A DNA stretch of 64,000 bases from Prototheca cutis (Eukaryota; Chlorophyta; Trebouxiophyceae; Chlorellales; Chlorellaceae), in NCBI GenBank assembly GCA_002897115.2, contig BCIH01000005.1:225308-289307 (forward strand), read 5' to 3'. The notes under the pieces were generated by a model. It saw nothing but the letters and a program-made list of their open reading frames with translations, was not told where the DNA came from and did not search any database. The translations under genes and the position numbers were made by a program. This document shows positions 55,234 to 64,000 of this stretch, piece after piece (the first letter of the stretch is position 1; each line of letters opens with the position of its first letter).

Positions 55234-57908
55234 ATGGGAGGCGCAGTTGTCCAGCATGCCATTGCTCACGCGCCCGGCCTCTTCCCCCCGCGATGGACGA
55301 ATGCAGCGAGGGACGCCGGTCGAGGTCATCGGGCCAAGCCGGGCCAGCGCTGGTCATACCTCGTCGCCGCTGCCTTTATCACCCTCATATTATATGAGGT
55401 TCGACAGCTGGGGGCGCCCGCGGGCCCCGCTCGGCCCAGGGACCTGGGACAGGACTTGCCTGGGTCCCTGGCCGACGGCCCAGGACCCGGTCTGGGGGAG
55501 CAGGACCCGCTGGTGGAGTTTAGCGTGCCCGGGTTATACCTGCCCCTGAGCAAGGCACTGGACATGGAGGCGCCACAGGCGCCCGAGGAGGCCGCTGCAC
55601 TGAATCTGCTGCCGCCGCCGGAGGAGCAGCGGGCCATGCTCGAGCAGGGGGCTCGAAAACACTTGACCCTGGCAGAGGTCATGGATATGTACATGGCTGC
55701 GGGCGACAGCGCCGACCCACAGACTGCCAAGAGGAGGCTGCTGGATGCCATTGACTCGGACACACCATTCAACAAGGTCTGCCGTCGTGGGTGTCAGTTA
55801 GGCATCGGTTGGGCTGGGGGTCCAAGGGGTTGAGTGGGGCTGAAGGGGAGGGGTGGTGGTGCTGACTCAGACGGGGGCGGGGATGCGTGCATGGTGAAGG
55901 AAGAGGGATGGGGCCGGCATGGTGTCCCTACGGAGCAAGAGGCAGGTCTGTGTGAGGGCACTCGGTGGAATCGCCCATGCCAAGATGACAACCGGACATC
56001 ACATGGAACACCACACATGCAGGCCCAGAGCCAGCCGGCCGACACTCACGACGCCGGCGAGTCTGGGAGGAGCGAGCCTTTGATCCTGGTGGGGGTGGAG
56101 TCAGCATGCTGCACGGCCAAGGCCCGGGAGCGACGTGAGATGCAGCGGCAGACCTGGGTCAAACGGCTCAAGGCCCACCATCCCAACATCGAGGTCCGGT
56201 TCATCCTGTCGCAGCCCGAGACGCCGGAGCTTGCCCGCAGAATGTTGGCAAACCTCACGGTCCGCGGAGTGGTTTGGGAGGGCCAGTGGGTGGGGAGGTG
56301 CACGTGGTCTTGACTTGATGGGTGGGGGCCCGCGTGCGACACCACTGCAACCGGCAACGCTGCCGGACAGACACCCAACAGTCATCTGCGCTGGTCCACC
56401 AAAACGCGGTACGGCGCAACGCTGCCATGCGCTCAACTCCTGCAGGCTGAGGTTTTGGAGCATGGCGACATTGTTGTGGTGCGGGGCCTGGACTCGTACA
56501 ACAATCTCCCAAACAAGACGCTGCGGTTTCTTCGCTACGCGTTTGTGCACCCGCGGCGGTATAGTCACGTGGTGAAGACCGACGACGACTGCTACCTCCG
56601 GGGTTCGCAGCTCCTCCGTGCGCTCAAGGATCCGCCGCCGAGACGTGCCTTCCCCCACGTCCTCGGCAGAGCTGCTGGAGCTGGTGGGTCCGGGACGAGC
56701 GTAGGAACGGCAGCAAGCACGGGTGTGGGGGAGCGCCTGTCGCGTCAGCGCCACCTGCCCGTGCACACCGACGGCCTGACCCTCTACAATGACACCGAGC
56801 TCGTGCGGGCTGTGAGCAATGGTGTCTCTGGCCGCGGGAATGCCAGTTCGGTGTTTGTCGATGACGATGGCGCCGGACAAGTCGCCCTTGATGCCCTGAG
56901 CCGAGCCGCGGCCGGCGGCGGTGGTGGATCAGGCCGGCAGCCAGGCCGGGCCACGCGGCAGGCCGGCGGTGCAGGTGGCCACGCCACCGCCGCCACCATC
57001 ACAGACACCAGCGGTGCAGCTGTGACGGGGTCGGCACCAGGACACGGCAGCAAGAGCACCCCCAAAACACAGGAGGAGAAGGAAGTGGAGCATTTCCGAG
57101 CGGAGATGGCGGAGCGGGCGGCTGCAGCAGCGGAACTGGAGGCTCAGCCCTGGCGCATGTCCGGGGTGTACATGGGGTGCATGGAGAATAAAGGCGGGTT
57201 CCACCCTATTCGCGACCCGGCGTCCAAGTGGTATGTGTCCCCGGAGCGACTGCCCGATGCCGCCATCCCCTTTGGCGTGCGCTACGTCGCGGGCTGGGGG
57301 TACGTCCTCTCCCGGGACCTCCTGCAGCACATCGTCTACAAAGTCAACCTCTGGACTGCTCACCCAGCCGATGCCCCAGCATGGTTCAGGTTGGTGGAAT
57401 TCCCTTGCTTGTTGGGGGGATTTTGTGTTGCATATGTGGCTCTTTCAAGTGGAAAGAGCGAATGGCATCCTCTGCAAATTTGGGGGTGTTCAGTCGGGGT
57501 TGCGCTGTTGTGGGTTTGCATGGGGTTCCCATCGATTCCCTTTTGAAAGCAATTCCCTCAAAGAACAACAAAGCAGTGAACTCATCATCGTCATTGTTGT
57601 CTCACAACACCCATCACAGCCTGCTGAACTGGGAGGACGTGCAAATCGGCATGCTGCTGATGGACAAGGTGGAGGACCCCGAGGACCACCCCGGGTTCCG
57701 GGCCGCGTGGCGGTCGTGCCCCCCCGAGACGGTGCTGCGACACATGGACGTCGATGCCCCGGCGCTGATGCGTGGGCTGTACGAGCAGGAGGAGTCGGAG
57801 CTATGGTCAAAGCGGCCCGTCCAGTGCTCCTCCGGGTTCTTCACGCCGGGTGATTACTTTGGATGGCGCCGGTGGCGAGATTCTCTCGAGGATGTGGCAC
57901 GCGTGTAG
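55234..57908 (+). CDS. GT31-family beta-1,3-galactosyltransferase-like protein
   Basis: From the ATG at 55234 the N-terminus is short, cytosolic and basic. It is followed by a membrane anchor (SYLVAAAFITLILYEVRQL) and a Pro/Gly-rich stem, as in type II Golgi glycosyltransferases. The catalytic part begins PLILVGVESACCTAKARERR and EMQRQTW (the RR..IR.TW motif). It continues with IEVRFILSQPE, HGDIVVVRGLDSYNNLPNKT and HVVKTDDDCYLR (the DDD metal site). A low-complexity Gly/Ala-rich insert follows. Next come VYMGCMENKGGFHPIRDPAS, KWYVSPERLPDAAIPFGVRY and VAGWGYVLSRDLLQHI. Last is NWEDVQIGMLLMDKVED, the conserved EDV motif. It stops at 57908. Introns are GT-AG. Acceptor sugar unknown. Confidence 0.8.
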
Positions 57909-58335
57909 GGCTGGTGGACTGCAGGAGTTTGAGCGGAGGAGTGTGCTGCGGCAAACACCTTGGGGCCATGGCACACTTTCTTCGCGCCCAGCACTCACGA
58001 AACCGTGCATGCCAGAACCGCTGTTTCCTTTGCATTCATTTAGCTCTCTCCCATGCTTCACAACCTTGGTGCGGAAAATCACGCCAGTTTCATTGCCATT
58101 TGTCCCCTCTGAGCCTCGTCCAAACCTCGCATTCCGTGTGTCCATCATTCACTGTGAGCCAATCGCGGTTGAGCGCTGAGGTCAGACGCGTCGGAACGGG
58201 AGCAGTGCCGTGGCTTGGACCGCTCCGGGGACAAAAAAGGGACTTGCCGTGCCTCGTTTTGTTGGTCCTAGAATGGGGCCTTGGTTTCACATCAAAGCAC
58301 GCTGCAGGTTCTTCTGAGCTCCACCCGCTCGCAAT
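57909..58335. other. intergenic between convergent genes
   Basis: Two 3' ends lie here, about 430 bases between stops. No gene, RNA or repeat is recognised. Confidence 0.35.
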
Positions 58336-59983
58336 CTACTGCCCGTACCCCAGTTGACGGAGCATGAAGAGGGCGCCAGCTGCCATGCAGACGTGTGCCA
58401 GCAAGTCCTCGGAGCCCAGCAGGCGGTACCGTCGGCGCAGACCCACCGTCGGCTGGACCTGCAGCCACCCAGCGGCCCTGCTGCCGCGGCGGCGAGCGTT
58501 GACCACCGCTCGGAGCAGAGCATCGCCATACACCATAGCCAACCCGGCCAGGATGCCGCAGACATCGGGCAGCGGCGTGCGTCCGCGGGAGATGGCATGC
58601 AGCCAACCCAGCGTCATCCACACTGCGTGCCGGCTGTACGGCGCCGGGCCGGCGGCATTGTCCCCGGTGTTCGAAGCACCTCCGCCAGTGCGGGGATGGC
58701 CTCCGGCCAGGGCGGCATCTCGCATGTCCTGCAAGTAATCCGCCACCACCTGCGTTGGAAAGGGAGGCGGGGAAGGAGGCGGGTCGTGGCATCGGTGTCC
58801 AACGAAACAGGCGCCACCGGGCATCACCCAGGATCCCTTCTCAGTGGCCTTTCCAGTGCTTGGCAATACCACTGACCGTGACGGAGAGCATGACGGCGGA
58901 GGAGGTAAGGATGGCAGGGCCCTCAAAGGCATCTGCGATGCCTGCCGGCCACCCCAGCCAGGATGCAGTCCACGTCGCCAGAACTGCAGAGGAGTTGACA
59001 GACATCGGGGTGGAGGGGGAGTTAGGTGTGCACAGAAGCAAGAGCAGCTGTCGTACCACCTGGTCCCTGAACCACCAAAAAAGACACTCACGGTAGATGC
59101 CCTGGGAGAGCAGGGCACCGAGACACACGACCCCGGCCAGCACGCCTCGTCCTCGAGCTGTGGCGATGATGCATGCTTTGGGGAGGAGGTGGGCCAAGTT
59201 TGCCCCCAGTGCCGGCAGCGACGGCTGGAGCTGCAGCATCGTTGGAGAGGAAGAGCAGATGGGGAGGGGTGAAGCTGCTAGGGCCCAAGCCCCGCTTGGT
59301 TGATCCAAGCTTCACACTGTAAACCCACGAGCACAAGGACGGAAATGGCGAGCAATGCTGTGCCCTCGCTACACACATTTCCTTCTGCCCACTGAACTGG
59401 CCATACGCCGCTTGTTTCCAACACCCACCAGGGGGGCAGTGAAGAGTCGACGCCATTCCCCCCCGCGCACAACGGCTCGAGGTAACAGGCCCCACTCCTG
59501 CACAGGCTTTGGGCCCAGCAGTGCCGCAGCCGACCAGGATGCGGCCACACACACCGCAGGCCATGGAAGGGAGGGAGCCGTCTTGCATGTGTGCCCGATG
59601 CTGATGGCACCTGCCGAGGGAGCTCCCCCAGGGAGGGGATAATGTGTGGCTGTGGGTTCCGACGGTGTTGCAGAAGCCGTCACCAGGCTTCCTCTTGATC
59701 AGTCACAGATTGTAGGCCATTCAATGAATGTATGCAAGATCCAATCACATTGGCATGCATGCATCCACCATATAAGAACAAGGGACGTACTGCCGGCAAG
59801 GACGAGGTCTTGAAACACACTGGCCCCAGGCACGTAGGGGGCAGGCGCCGTCACAGTGGTCCCCAGGCCAAAAGGGGCTTTGCAGAATCCCACTTTATCG
59901 AGTTTCCGCATCCCACTGGTATCACATTGGCGAGACGAGAAAGAGGAGGTGATATTCTCCCCCACGTCTCTCAGCCACGCCAT
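58336..59983 (-). CDS. multi-pass membrane protein, possibly rhomboid- or Derlin-like
   Basis: A first exon-like stretch (59983 to about 59790) reads MAWLRDVGENITSSFSSRQC and ends SVFQDLVLAG. Another (to about 59415) gives LPWPAVCVAASWSAAALLG and VVRGGEWRRLFTAPL, which recalls the GEWWRL..L segment after helix 1 of rhomboid-fold proteins. Later exons give LQPSLPALGANLAHLLPK, VLAGVVCLGALLSQGIY, VLATWTASWLGWPAGIADAF and GPAILTSSAVMLSVT. The last, AVWMTLGWLHAISRG to LAHVCMAAGALFMLRQLGYG, ends at 58336. I see no GxSG protease motif, so if it is rhomboid-like it would be inactive. Junctions in the first half are uncertain. Confidence 0.48.
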
Positions 59984-60381
59984 GACGCCAGTGTCGTCTG
60001 CCGAAACCCTTCAGGGTGGCTGACAGTGTTGGGCCGATGTCACCCCCTTCCCCGCATGATCACAGGCATCTGAATCCGTACATCATTTGAATAAATGCAG
60101 CATGCATTCTGCGTCGTACATGGATAAGTCTAAACAGGTTTCTTCGAGACTCGTGCACGGCGCCGGGAGATTTGCCGCCCAGGATTGAATCCATCCGGTA
60201 CCGATGAAGCGATCGCCGGCACCGGCCTGCCCCGACCAGGATGGGGCTTCCCATGTCGATATACAGTTCCTGTCTCGAAACATCCTGTCGTGTAATTGCT
60301 TGAAGCATTTGCCCTAAAGCCTCTTTGACGCGCCGTTCGGCAGAGGGGTGTTGTGGGAGTGGTGCCCAGGCAGTGCTGACA
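59984..60381. promoter_or_regulatory. divergent intergenic region upstream of ALYREF
   Basis: Nearly 400 bases lie between the putative minus-strand start and the ALYREF start codon. It probably contains both promoters. No clear motif, gene or repeat is visible. Confidence 0.35.
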
Positions 60382-62258
60382 ATGGCTGAGGCCGCCCTTT
60401 CGAAGAGCCTGGACGACATCATTGCGGAGCAGAGGAAGAAATCCGAGCCCAAGGCAAAGGTGGGTCCGTCAGAGATGTGCCCACGGCGCGTTCACGACCT
60501 GACCATGAAATGCCCCGGTGTGCAGTGCCCAGCCTCCGAGCGCGGTCATCCGTGCAGGGCCGAGGAGAGAGGAGGCGGGCCAAGGGTGGTAGGGGTGAGT
60601 CTTCACAGCCAAATGCGCCTAAATCGGGACCCAGGCCCGCACCCAGAGTCCTGACGGTCACCATCAACCGGAGGGAGGGGGCGATCGCCAAGAAGGTGAG
60701 AGGGAGGGCGGGGTTGCGGCCGTGCCTGCGATTGCATGTCATCATGTCGCGCCATGCGTCTGACCGGTTTCATGAACGTTTTCAGCACTCCTTGCACTCT
60801 CTCGCGCAGGGACGGGATGGCCGTGGCCGGCGCCCCAAGGCCATTGTTGACCCACAGGAGACCAACCCTGAGCTCCGCATGCACGCCCTGGAGGGGGCTG
60901 GCAAGTGGGGCCACGACATGTACATCCAGATTGAGGGCTCCAAGGCCTCGGACATGAGGAACCCCTCCCCACTCGGCACCAAGCTGTGAGCAGGCGGTCT
61001 GGGCCGTGCAGCATTGATGGCGGGGTGGGATGGTGGGCGTAACGCGACCAGTGTGGACGGTGATCCCTGCCTGTGCACCGGATGATGTGCGCTGTGTGTC
61101 GCAACGTAGTTTGGGAAGCCGGGCCGGCATGGATGCTCCGTACACTGGGGCCGGCAGCGGCGTCGGAGAGCGACCCCGTGCGGACGCCAGTGGCCACGCC
61201 CATGATCAAGTCCGCTTGACGTCTGGTTTCGGGGCGCTCGCTGCACCGAGGAGCCGATGCGGTGGAGTGGCGTACAGTGCCGCAGGTTGCGCGAGTCATA
61301 GAGCAGCGAGTTTACCCCTTTTCGTACTGCAGATATGTGAGCAACCTTCACTATGATGTCACAGAGGCCGACCTCAAGGTGCGCGGTGGGGGATGATGAT
61401 GCTCTGTACGGAGATCGGTGCAGTTACAGAGCTGTGGGCCAAGCCCCTTGATGCGCAGCTGTCGTTTGGCTGTGGGCTGGAGTGTGCTCGACTGTGGTGC
61501 AGGCGCTCCACAGTGTGACCCGGCTCCCTGAACATTTGTCCTCGCAGGAGCTCTTCTCCACGTGTGGTGATGTTGTCCGGCACAAGATCAGCTACGACCC
61601 AAGGTGAGGACCCAGGGCTGCTGTGACAGTCGGGGTTGGTAGTGATGCACTGTGGGGCTGCCGTGCGGGCTGGGAGGGTCGGCGTATCTGTGTGCGGCAT
61701 GAGCTCCCACGACCCGCGAGGTATAGCGCGGACACTCATCACTGATCCCCCATCAAACCCGCCACGTGAAACGTGCGGCAGTGGGCGGTCCAAGGGCTGT
61801 GGATTCGTGGTGTACCAGAAGCAGCAGGAGGCGGAGGCAGCGCAGCGCCGATACAATGGCGTCGCTCTGGACGGCATGCAGATGCAGGTGCACTTTTATT
61901 TCGGTTCATTTTATTTCCTGAAGGACGGGTGGTGTGGGGAGTGAGTGCGCCAGGTCCAAGGTGCCACGCCCCGCGGCACCGCTCAACCTACCGTGGGCTC
62001 TGCCACAAAGGCAACGCCCTCAAAAATCATCGCGCACACACACACACGTAGATTGAGCTGATTCCGCCCCGGGTGGGAGGCGCGGGCGGGGAGAGCCGAC
62101 TGAAGAGCGGCGTTCGTGTCTCGGGCGATCCAGGGTCGCTGGGTGGACCGCCCGGCCTTGCCTCCCGGGCACTCCGGCAGCAGTCCACGGCTCAGGTCCG
62201 GGGCCGGGGTGCCATCAAGAGCCGGATCGTTGTTGCAGGCGACGCAATGCAAGAGTGA
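60382..62258 (+). CDS. ALYREF: ALYREF/THO4 mRNA export adaptor
   Basis: ALYREF couples transcription and splicing to mRNA export through the TREX complex. Exons: 60382-60459, 60558-60695, 60810-60985, 61333-61378, 61548-61601, 61782-61887, 62052-62258. Exon 1 encodes LSKSLDDIIAEQRKKSEP, the N-terminal UAP56-binding motif. An RGG-like basic region follows (GRGERRRAKGGRG). Exon 3 ends GKWGHDMY and LGTKL. The intron starts inside what looks like a stop (CT|GTGAGC), and joining gives LYVSNLHYDVTEADLK. The RRM then continues ELFSTCGDVVRHKISYD, SGRSKGCGFVVYQKQQEAEA and YNGVALDGMQMQIELIPP. The C-terminus is basic and ends VVAGDAMQE, without an obvious second UAP56 motif. A CA repeat lies just before the last acceptor. 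All introns are GT-AG. Confidence 0.86.
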
Positions 62259-62796
62259 CGACACTGCTGGAGGACTCGAGATGAGAGCTGGTCATCGGGC
62301 CGGGGGCCATCTGCATGCGCGCCTTCCCCTTTGCATGTGGATCCGTCAAGAAAACCTGCATTTGCCAGACGAGAATGCTTCCCAGCTGTACTGACGGACG
62401 TCGGGCTCGCTGAGCGCCGGGCAGTCGACTCACGCTGGCTTTTGGATTGAATGGTGCATGGAGACTTTCCCATGGCTGCATGCAGACTTCCCCTGGCAGC
62501 ACATAGACACCGCCCAAGCATGTGCTGCGCCGGCGTGCAGTGCCGTAGTATCCATCTTGTGTGTGTGGTGTCACAGGGAAGGGATCCTGGGACAAGCCTC
62601 GTAAGGCTTAGTGAAGCATGCGAGTGGTTCCAAGGACTCTTGATCCCAGTTTGAAGGGGGGGGCTGTGTCCATCCTTGTGAGCGGTGAAAGCACATGGGT
62701 TTGCCGGAATCGCGGGACCGAGCAGAGACGGCATGGATCACAACACTCGGTGGCAGTCTAGTCGCATGGTCGTGGGGAGATAGTATCCTCCTCCTC
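62259..62796. other. intergenic between convergent ALYREF and GST
   Basis: About 540 bases hold two 3' ends. Open frames are short and unsupported. No RNA gene or repeat is recognised. Confidence 0.35.
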
Positions 62797-63932
62797 TCAC
62801 ATTCTCGCTTTCTTGGCCTTGACAAAGGCGTCCCTCGACTTGAGCAGTGCGGCGCTGACCTCGGCAAACACAGGTCCGCACCGCTCATGCACGCGCGCAA
62901 GCCAGGCCGCGGTCTTGGGCACCGGCGCCATCAGCTCGTCAAAACTCGGGCCCTACGACAAGGGTGGGTACGTTGGGTGGCGGGATTGCTGGGCCATTCC
63001 CAAATTTGCACCAGAATGAAGGAATGAAGAAAGGAATGACCCCCCCCAAAAAACAAGCAAGAAAACAATCAACTACACCCCAAGCGTTGGCACCTTGGGC
63101 GAGCCGTCCATGAGGCGGAGCATGTCGATTTCGCAGGCCAGCTGCAGGTCGGCGATGGAGATGTCGTCGCCCGCAACATAGTCGGTGCTCGCCAGCCAGA
63201 CGTCATTGATAGTGGCAAGTGCCGCGCGAAGCGTGGGCAGCGCGTAGCCCTCCACCACGGCGTCGTTGCCCTCGATGCCCCGGAAGGCAAGGATGGCACG
63301 GTTCATCACGGTCACCGAGCTGCCAGCCCGCAGGGTGCTGCCGTGCCAACCCAGCACGCTGTTCACCTTGGCCTGTGCCACAATGTCACCTGTGCATGTT
63401 TATGTGTGTGTGCTCGTAGGAAAAAGAAGTGGTTCGGCGCACGGGGGTGACTTCACAGTCAGGTTAGGGTTAATGCAGGGCCCTACGGTCAAGGTGTTAA
63501 CCCCGCCTTGCCTGGGGCCCCCCACTCCCTATCCCCACCAAACAAGCACCACACTTACTTGGGTACCAGTGGGATGGCAGGTTGTAATTGCGGCACAGGT
63601 AGATCATTGCGGCCATGCTATCCTTGACGTGGACATCCCCGTCCTGCACGTGTGGTGGGGTGGGGTGGGTGGGCCATTTGCAGCCGGTGTCGGATGCCCG
63701 GGACCCCGGGCGAAACTGCCACGTAAGCCCACAAATCCCACCCGCGACCACGCACCACGAGGTAGGGCAGCCTACACATCGGGTTGATCGCCTTGAAATC
63801 ATCCTGACGGTGCTGGCCCTTGACAATGCTGACATACTTGAGCTCCACGTCGAGGCTGTACATCTTGATCAGGGTCACGAGGGCCCGAGAGGGCTGGCTC
63901 ATGCCATCGTAGAAGAGCATCGCGGGCGCCAT
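62797..63932 (-). CDS. GSTT: theta-class glutathione S-transferase
   Basis: Theta GSTs conjugate glutathione to electrophiles. Exon 1, from the ATG at 63932, reads MLFYDGMSQPSRALVTLIKM. It has the Ser of the SQPSRA motif that activates glutathione, then INPMCRLPYLVV. Exon 2 gives VHVKDSMAAMIYLCRNY, in place of the usual ES.AI..YL. Exon 3 has the alpha-helical domain: SVLGWHGSTLRAGS, ATINDVWLASTDYVAGDDIS and IADLQLACEIDML, the conserved N-capping segment. Exon 4 begins GPSFDELMAPVPKTAAWLAR and ends VKAKKARM at 62797. Four exons join by GT-AG introns. No targeting peptide or peroxisomal signal is obvious. The size of about 230 residues is normal. The neighbouring convergent gene is ALYREF. Confidence 0.9.
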
Positions 63933-64000
63933 CCTGAGACTGGTTTGATCCCTTAATAACGCTCAACAAGAGCGATTGTTCTCCAAATCACTGTTGGGTG

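Noticed and set aside
58336..59983. Firm rhomboid protease call
   Set aside because: The GEWRRL-like segment is suggestive, but the Ser and His active-site motifs are not visible and several junctions are uncertain.
60986..61332. Stop codon after LGTKL as the end of the ALYREF protein
   Set aside because: The apparent TGA overlaps a GTGAGC donor, and splicing restores the conserved RRM start LYVSNLHYD.
1..64000. CRISPR array, operon structure or bacterial origin
   Set aside because: Genes are split by many spliceosomal introns, encode eukaryote-specific proteins, and no regular spacer-repeat array is present.
1..64000. tRNA, rRNA or snRNA genes
   Set aside because: I scanned for B-box-like GGTTCGA contexts and known snRNA cores by eye and found none convincing; a covariance-model search would be decisive.

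Overview
This is a nuclear genomic window from a eukaryote, most likely a plastid-bearing, flagellated alga of the green lineage. The sequence is GC-rich. Almost every gene is split by introns of roughly 100-250 bases. An anthranilate synthase beta subunit of plant type carries a transit-peptide-like leader, which suggests a plastid. A CCDC40-like axonemal coiled-coil gene suggests a flagellum. I cannot name the genus from the sequence alone.

Layout: the 3' end of an unknown gene (+, 1-661); VPS33 (+, 1.5-4.8 kb); a two-domain fluoride exporter FEX (-, 5.1-7.4 kb); a TMEM14/FAX-like membrane protein (-, 7.8-8.8 kb); a divergent protein-kinase-like gene (+, 9.2-11.5 kb); UBA3 (+, 12.1-14.9 kb); anthranilate synthase beta (-, 15.1-16.5 kb); a poorly supported stretch (16.5-19.1 kb); CCDC40-like (+, 19.2-22.7 kb); ELOF1 (-, 22.9-23.3 kb); an AFG1-like ATPase (+, 23.8-26.8 kb); a small membrane coiled-coil protein (-, 27.0-28.1 kb); proteasome subunit RPN7 (+, 28.5-31.3 kb); RAD51D (-, 31.5-32.6 kb); weak genes and a repeat (32.7-35.7 kb); SPCS1 (+); TMEM18 (-); a PNKP-type DNA 3'-phosphatase joined to a helix-hairpin-helix domain (+, 37.7-40.1 kb); a Nudix hydrolase (-); Fanzor/TnpB-like remnants (41.7 kb + and 44.9-45.6 kb -) flanking a fringe-like glycosyltransferase (-); a small coiled-coil gene (+); gamma-glutamyl hydrolase (-); class I HDAC (+); a small membrane protein (+); a GT31 galactosyltransferase (+); a multi-pass membrane protein (-); ALYREF (+); theta-class GST (-).

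The genes are mostly unrelated housekeeping genes, not a pathway cluster. They are packed tightly, and many neighbours converge with 170-320 bases between stop codons. Themes include protein turnover (UBA3, RPN7, AFG1), DNA repair (RAD51D, PNKP), mRNA production and export (ELOF1, ALYREF), chromatin (HDAC) and the secretory/endomembrane system (VPS33, SPCS1, two glycosyltransferases).

The most unusual signals are about splicing and mobile elements. At least eight introns in five genes can only be joined in frame with a GC donor (GC-AG). One intron in the AFG1 gene appears to be AT-AC. Sense-strand CA repeats sit just upstream of several 3' splice sites. Two loci carry decayed C-terminal ends of Fanzor (eukaryotic TnpB-like) nucleases. 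Three assembly gaps abut C/G homopolymers, and two of them are flanked by near-duplicate sequence.
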